A stretch of 36,106 bases of DNA, taken from the IMG/VR virus record IMGVR_UViG_3300032287_004047, positions 1 through 36,106 of that record; one strand, written 5' to 3'. This DNA comes from a virus. A program made the position numbers and the translations under genes. The notes beneath the pieces are model-generated. The model was not told where the DNA came from. It saw nothing but the letters and a program-made list of their open reading frames with translations, and did not search any database. Positions 32,601 to 36,106 of this stretch are shown here, in pieces; the first letter of the stretch is position 1, and each line of letters begins with the position of its first letter.

Positions 32601-33155
32601 ACAGAAGTAAATGACTATCTATACTCCTATCCACCATCTGTGAGAAGAGCATTGGATATACTTTCAATTTGCCATAGAAAACTTTTCGGAACAGCGAATT
32701 CTTACAACAGAAACTTTGCATTATCAGCATATCAATATTTGGAAAATAATAATTTAGGTAGAGAGATACAAATAGAAAATGGAACATTTATCGCTGGAAA
32801 TCCGATTGTAACATACGAAGAATTTTCCGAAAAATACAAATTAATAACAAACACAATAGTTCCGAATTATAATTTTGGAGATAATGTTCCATTATCATCT
32901 GTTAATTACAATTGGGGATGGGAGCTTGTAACTGGAACAAAGGAACAATCTGGAGTTGAGATTAAAGATTATTATAAGTTTTACGAATACGTTCCTAATA
33001 AAAAATTGGATATAAAGGACAATATAATCAATTTTGATTCCGAATTGACAACAATAACACCTTATCAGTCATCTTTTGATGATTGGTCAAAGTTTGGTGG
33101 ATATATGGACAAGATTCTATCTTATAGTCTCTATAAAGGGTTTAAAATGATTTGA
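29688..33155 (+). CDS. Large baseplate/tail protein with PKD domain and NHL-like beta-propeller
   Basis: 1155 residues, in the place where T4 has gp7 (1032 residues), but I see no gp7 similarity. Residues about 34-90 form a PKD domain with the signature WDFGDG (56-61) and HFYKFSGLYN. Residues about 90-520 are beta-rich and aromatic. From about 531 to 825 short repeats appear: YVFILDPDNERIFKTD, DKNGNAYVTLAD, DDEDNVYVAYTH, DANKNIWVGIEN, DSNQNVYVLHKT and DTSGELWVVNN. These read as blades of an NHL/SMP-30-like beta-propeller. The C-terminal 300 residues are partly helical (TCNLQQLMSFADETGTEVNDYLYSYPPSVRRALDIL) and may anchor to the baseplate. It is probably a peripheral wedge or host-surface-contacting protein. 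Confidence 0.75.
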   Translation: MLSESDVRIVCKVFDDAKAPEYFEAYTVDATSFYFSLSWSPNYTNRNFYTNNNVIWDFGDGTNYTGASAKHFYKFSGLYNTTATLFDKNGESQTISLSEQLTANNVFPDYIYLHPLDSEGYSYFLQSGKPSNQIVVTRYNSWQNEHFLAQNNYTINLYASGCNSGYMSLSSYYSQKYSHLKPYHGFVSVFTNENNYLQTKMVESTRTNSVSVYAVPYNTGRLNEDWSIKFNFYNQYVEGSSFVGSSGTNKDLDYVYFIDQKPSGSRPNQVDILYASFDSKNFNDRDIDRKELSGLFKKYDQGYLNLPWSAQILKSIFNPVGSLRITSNGISVEGNNTTIGSVSGQLVYPFDIYPIKWADTNIPFVITFKDLENYSVKTYDPIYNYHSGTFNDKLNDVNLKLVKIVNGQLSAVELKDAVFKKNDKVPQYNNSPYFAGTVSYPYDTSVVAISATIKVLDTPVPKNFTIYGYLAQLGLPKIKRYEKINVFDHCGTSELEFYYDKNLSTLTETSTANMHVCFSPYKFLDKSKENYVFILDPDNERIFKTDVAGNMVSTITLSSIQYQPNSLNAPVQYSLLSEYGVASPSWCCTDKNGNAYVTLADNISAIKINYSTDIVSRLYVPPLQNMELYNSEYYMNSAYMGFVGENTIIPSSIDVDDEDNVYVAYTHPLSNFICKYSNNGALLNEIYFNKMEVPQEIIVDANKNIWVGIENINSSSSINSERDDIVYFINGKTFQKTIVRGIEGFGTMTIDSNQNVYVLHKTNTVSKIDSVTKVKTDYIFGSIGDQDYYLKDIGAIATDTSGELWVVNNVDGMLYFADTYNLTKSLSSLPSEKLKDLSLRPIQNMQAVYATLGDWTGFRWINKFIKTEIPEPRTVTGLSTYFDISKPTPTVIKYGEEFDNLTQLKSYILQESLFDKKVLLDDFVGQILGKDQNVEEIGKVIYEKITNFVENNADIDTCNLQQLMSFADETGTEVNDYLYSYPPSVRRALDILSICHRKLFGTANSYNRNFALSAYQYLENNNLGREIQIENGTFIAGNPIVTYEEFSEKYKLITNTIVPNYNFGDNVPLSSVNYNWGWELVTGTKEQSGVEIKDYYKFYEYVPNKKLDIKDNIINFDSELTTITPYQSSFDDWSKFGGYMDKILSYSLYKGFKMI

Positions 33156-33179
33156 TCACTTTCAAATCGCTAAAAATGC

Positions 33180-33187
33180 CTTAAATA
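33180..33187 (+). promoter_or_regulatory. Orphan late promoter box (CTTAAATA)
   Basis: CTTAAATA is not followed by a start codon in the usual distance; it faces the 3' end of the reverse-strand TnpB gene. It may have served the gene now at 34521 before TnpB was inserted between them. Confidence 0.3.
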
Positions 33188-33208
33188 ATTCAATAATAGT
33201 TCCACATT

Positions 33209-34429
33209 TTATTGAAAAATATGTTCAGAAAATGTTACTTTTCTTGGGCTAACTACAAAGCCCTCTATTGAGTTCGATGTAAAAACATCATTCCCAAATG
33301 CTTTTCTTAAAATATTACCAGAACCATTTATATCAGCATTTATTTTTTTGTTTTCTTTTGTCTGAAACAAACCTCTTTTTATTCTTTTACCAACATAAGT
33401 ATCATGCTTTTTGATAGACTCCATGTCAATTAAAGAACATTTAGACGTGTATGCCTCATCAACTTGAACAAAAATAATGCCATTCAATTCACATTTATAT
33501 TTCAACATATGTATTAACCTACTATGTGGTATGCTTGTGAATGCTTGATTATTCCTTTTTCCTATGTTTATATCACTTTTCCATTGTTTATTATAACCGC
33601 ATACAATTGTATTGATTTTATTTTCAATTGCCATGTTCACAATATATTTTGAAATATTATGAAGATGGTGTTTGATTTTATCATTTCTTTTGTTTGTTAG
33701 TCTAATAATTTTATCAGATGTATGAACATTTTTAGGAAGTTCTGATTGATATTTCGCTTTCTTTTTATTGTAGAATTGATTTATGCTTTTCAATGTTTTA
33801 CCGTTAATCAGTCTTGGATTGAATCCAGCACGATTTGATGTTATAGCGCAGAGATTATTAACGCCTAAATCGATTGATAAAAAGTTTCCGTTACATTTAT
33901 TTTTTGGTTTTACTTCTTTTTCATATACTATTTCTATTACATATTGTTTATTTTTTGGTATGATTCTCACTTCCATTACATTTTGTTTATCGAATGGAAT
34001 TTTGAGATTGGTTTTGGAAGGAACTATAAATCCTTTTTTTAATTCCTTCTTGGAAAATGCTTGATTATTATAAATTAAAATGTTTCTACCTTTTGTTTTG
34101 TGTTTATATTTTGGAAGAGATGGTTTTCCTTTGAATTTATCTGGACATTTTTTCCATTCTTTAATCGCCTTGAAAAATGATTTCCAATTTCTATCAAGAT
34201 TCAATAAAATAGATTGAGAAACTTTTCTCGGAAGTGCTTGAAAATCCGCATGATTTTTCAAATCAAATGTTAATTGGTAATATCTTATCCATTTTCCGTT
34301 ATTAACGAATTCGTTTCTTATGATATAGTTTCCAACATTATAAAGGTTTTTGGACAAAAAACACAATTGATCCATTTCTCTATAAAGAGAATTTGAAGTT
34401 TTTATTGTTGTTTGTTGAGTTAAAAACAT
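33209..34429 (-). CDS. tnpB: TnpB-type RNA-guided nuclease (IS200/IS605-like, no TnpA)
   Basis: 406 residues, full length for TnpB. RuvC residues are all present: D187 in SIDLGVNN, E325 in VQVDEAYTSK and D366 in INADINGSGNILRK. The zinc finger is degenerate: only TSKCS remains, and the second CxxC is replaced by a GKRIKRGLF segment, typical of a known TnpB subgroup. The N-terminal part (FLSKNLYN, then GKPSLPKYKHK) is the normal wedge/REC region. TnpB uses a right-end RNA to cut DNA next to a short motif, and helps its element persist. No TnpA transposase is nearby, so this is a lone tnpB. It lies between two baseplate-region genes, opposite in direction, and does not interrupt either frame. 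Confidence 0.95.
   Translation of the reverse strand: MFLTQQTTIKTSNSLYREMDQLCFLSKNLYNVGNYIIRNEFVNNGKWIRYYQLTFDLKNHADFQALPRKVSQSILLNLDRNWKSFFKAIKEWKKCPDKFKGKPSLPKYKHKTKGRNILIYNNQAFSKKELKKGFIVPSKTNLKIPFDKQNVMEVRIIPKNKQYVIEIVYEKEVKPKNKCNGNFLSIDLGVNNLCAITSNRAGFNPRLINGKTLKSINQFYNKKKAKYQSELPKNVHTSDKIIRLTNKRNDKIKHHLHNISKYIVNMAIENKINTIVCGYNKQWKSDINIGKRNNQAFTSIPHSRLIHMLKYKCELNGIIFVQVDEAYTSKCSLIDMESIKKHDTYVGKRIKRGLFQTKENKKINADINGSGNILRKAFGNDVFTSNSIEGFVVSPRKVTFSEHIFQ
33211..33222 (+). repeat. Left copy of a 12-bp inverted repeat flanking tnpB
   Basis: attgaaaaatat, inside the last codons of tnpB. Its exact reverse complement lies at 34502-34513 on the other side of the gene. A/T-rich, so chance is possible. 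Confidence 0.4.
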
Positions 34430-34501
34430 TGTATATATACAATTATTTATTTTTGAAGAATCAACTTTTTTAGATAAAATGAAAAAATTCTATAAAATTA
34501 A

Positions 34502-34513
34502 ATATTTTTCAAT
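34502..34513 (-). repeat. Right copy of a 12-bp inverted repeat flanking tnpB
   Basis: atatttttcaat, the exact reverse complement of 33211-33222. It abuts the late promoter of the next gene. Confidence 0.4.
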
Positions 34514-34521
34514 TATAAATA
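34514..34521 (+). promoter_or_regulatory. Late promoter box, exact T4 consensus (TATAAATA)
   Basis: TATAAATA overlaps the first base of ATG 34521. An in-frame ATG at 34539 is 17 nt downstream, so a transcript starting about 6 nt past the box would lack the first ATG and use the second. Confidence 0.55.
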
Positions 34522-36106
34522 TGAAAGAATTACAATACATGGAATTCTCATTTTTACCATACAGCATTGCAAACGATTCCGAGAATCCGAAGGATTATGC
34601 ATCACCATATTCCTTTCTTGCATTCATGCAGTATCAGAATTTTTCCAATTCAGATATAAATGAAGAACTGAGATCCTATCAAAGATATATAAACATTTGG
34701 GCAAGCAAAAAAAACTTAAAGAAATCTGACGAAAAAACAATAGTAAGAGACGCATATGTTAATCTTTTAAGAGAAATAACTTTAACATTCTCTACAGAAG
34801 AGGAAAAAAGATTCATTCTTAATGCTGATTTCACAGACGATTCTGATCTCGATATTATAATACCATTTTTCATAGAAAAGTTAAAGCAAATATCTCTTTA
34901 TTACAAAAATAAAAGAAAAGACATTAAAAGTAGCGCAATTCGTTATAATTTAAAAGGAAGTAATCTTGGAGTCGAAACTATCGTTAAAAAACTCATTCAC
35001 GAATACGTGGAAAGCAGCATAGGAACTGGAGGAACTGGTGCGAAAATATACAACAATTTTGATGTTTCTGTGGTTGAAATGTATTCAGATTCGGATGTTT
35101 TCTATGACAAAAAAGAAGATAGCGATCACACATATGCGAATAAAATAGATCCTAACATTTTTATAAACTTCAAACAATCCATCATAGATGCAATATCAGC
35201 ATACCCATTTTATTTAAAATCATCCGAATCAAAACACATATCCAATTTTACATATAATCCTATATTAAGTGGAAGTGAATTGCAATATTTAAAGGCTAGA
35301 GATTTTATAGATTATATTCAAACAGGTGAAGATAATTTGAAAATAAATTTATTCAAAACTCTTTATCCAAAATATATCGGAACTAGTTATTATTATCTTT
35401 CAACTAATTCTGAGAATCAAAGTATATCTGGAATATTGTTCGATGCTGAGAATTTCGATGGGCAATATTTAAACAAACACTTTCCGACTATTATATCCAC
35501 GCAATCTTTGGAAAACATTCATACTATATATGAATTGGGTGGTTTTTTTGTCCCTCAAAATCAAGGAATATTGATTTATAATACCCCAAAGAAAACATAT
35601 GAAATAAACACATCCGGTTTAGAATCCGATAAGGTTTATGTTTTTCCAGATCCAGATAAAATAGGAAACACCATATATACTTCTGAACAAGAAAATGAAA
35701 ATGTCCCTTTAACATATCTAATAGATGTTGAATGGAATAGAACCAAAATTTCAGATGGATATAGATTCAATGATGTAATAAGCAACAATTACAATCAATT
35801 GTTTTATGGATATCAAAGTAGACAGCAAAACACGAAAGTATCCACAGAAGGAATAGCTAAAGTAACGGACAATGTGACTTTTTGGGGAGGAGACATAGAT
35901 CAAATATGGAAAGGAACATTTGATGCGAACATTTATCCGATAGAAAATAATAAAAATAAATTACTTCTTGATCAAGGAATTGTTGTTGATTGGTATTGTG
36001 ATGAATCTAGCAATGAATTTGGGTTGTATAAGAGAATAGGAGAAGTTCCGTTATTGCCTTCACGAACACCGACCCCTACACCAACTGTAACCCCCACACA
36101 AACCCC
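34521..36106 (+). CDS. Large virion (baseplate/tail fibre region) protein, 3' partial
   Basis: The frame is open from ATG 34521 to the right edge without a stop: 528 codons and continuing. The alternative start ATG 34539 (MEFSFLPYSIAND) fits the promoter position better. The first 180 residues are helical and charged (FSNSDINEELRSYQRYINIW, YVNLLREITLTFSTEEE, FFIEKLKQISLYYKNKRKDI). The rest is beta-rich and aromatic with several DxDxxG-like turns. At the edge a TPTPTPTVTPTQT repeat begins, a Pro-Thr spacer common in environmental phage tail proteins. Composition resembles the preceding 1155-residue protein, suggesting another large baseplate or fibre-adaptor component. No named family is recognised. 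Confidence 0.85.
   Translation, partial: MKELQYMEFSFLPYSIANDSENPKDYASPYSFLAFMQYQNFSNSDINEELRSYQRYINIWASKKNLKKSDEKTIVRDAYVNLLREITLTFSTEEEKRFILNADFTDDSDLDIIIPFFIEKLKQISLYYKNKRKDIKSSAIRYNLKGSNLGVETIVKKLIHEYVESSIGTGGTGAKIYNNFDVSVVEMYSDSDVFYDKKEDSDHTYANKIDPNIFINFKQSIIDAISAYPFYLKSSESKHISNFTYNPILSGSELQYLKARDFIDYIQTGEDNLKINLFKTLYPKYIGTSYYYLSTNSENQSISGILFDAENFDGQYLNKHFPTIISTQSLENIHTIYELGGFFVPQNQGILIYNTPKKTYEINTSGLESDKVYVFPDPDKIGNTIYTSEQENENVPLTYLIDVEWNRTKISDGYRFNDVISNNYNQLFYGYQSRQQNTKVSTEGIAKVTDNVTFWGGDIDQIWKGTFDANIYPIENNKNKLLLDQGIVVDWYCDESSNEFGLYKRIGEVPLLPSRTPTPTPTVTPTQT

Noticed and set aside
34430-34500. TTGAT on the reverse strand upstream of tnpB as a target-adjacent motif marking the left end
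   Set aside because: A five-base match in A/T-rich DNA is weak, the motif differs between TnpB groups, and no empty site is available to fix the boundary.
1-36106. tRNA genes, rRNA genes or a replication origin
   Set aside because: No cloverleaf-like segment, rRNA signature or iteron cluster was seen by eye; gaps between genes are all short.

Overview
The window is part of the late (virion) region of a T4-superfamily myovirus: a lytic, contractile-tailed phage with A/T-rich DNA. The basis is a set of recognisable T4-type homologues: major capsid protein gp23, scaffold gp22, large terminase gp17, sheath gp18, tube gp19, baseplate gp25, gp6 and gp53, hub-like gp27, and clamp loader gp44. The host cannot be named from the sequence. 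Shine-Dalgarno motifs are rare, and most late genes instead carry a T4-type late promoter box, [CTA][CA]TAAATA, a few bases before the start codon. Gene order differs from T4: no portal (gp20) or prohead protease (gp21) gene was recognised here, and the packaging genes are scattered.

Layout. (1) 1-3534: end of a beta-helical spike-like protein, a flavodoxin-fold reductase, and an unknown protein with a pretoxin-like hydrophobic core. (2) 3517-6302: a reverse-strand Nudix hydrolase, then three low-complexity Pro/Gln-rich proteins. Two of these share a C-terminal module and carry in-frame repeats. (3) 6310-8816: scaffold and major capsid protein, closed by a strong terminator. (4) 8864-10467: a free-standing homing-endonuclease-like gene between two terminators. 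(5) 10483-14167: an acidic reverse-strand protein and the large terminase. The terminase ATPase P-loop is split by a 352-residue LAGLIDADG intein with class 3 features, and its nuclease domain is displaced by a -1 frame change. (6) 14182-24780: a tail module with a tube-fold protein, sheath, tube, a second and third tube-like protein (gp54/gp48-like), an assembly-chaperone-like protein, gp53-like wedge, gp27-like hub and an unknown. (7) 24761-27309: a reverse-strand small terminase candidate, dUTPase, gp44 clamp loader and a reverse-strand unknown. (8) 27375-36106: baseplate wedge genes gp25 and gp6, a 1155-residue PKD/beta-propeller protein, a lone TnpB nuclease on the reverse strand, and a large protein with Pro-Thr repeats running off the window.

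How it works together. Most genes build the head (gp22, gp23, core-like acidic protein), the packaging motor (small and large terminase) or the tail and baseplate. Late boxes at nearly every transcription-unit head suggest gene-by-gene control by a gp55-like sigma factor, with very short or absent mRNA leaders. The dUTPase/clamp-loader pair is replication-type and has a sigma70-like promoter divergent from a late promoter. Three selfish nuclease elements (homing endonuclease, intein, TnpB) sit in or beside essential structural and packaging genes.

No stretch longer than about 110 bases is without a gene or a described signal. No tRNA, rRNA, CRISPR array or replication origin was seen.
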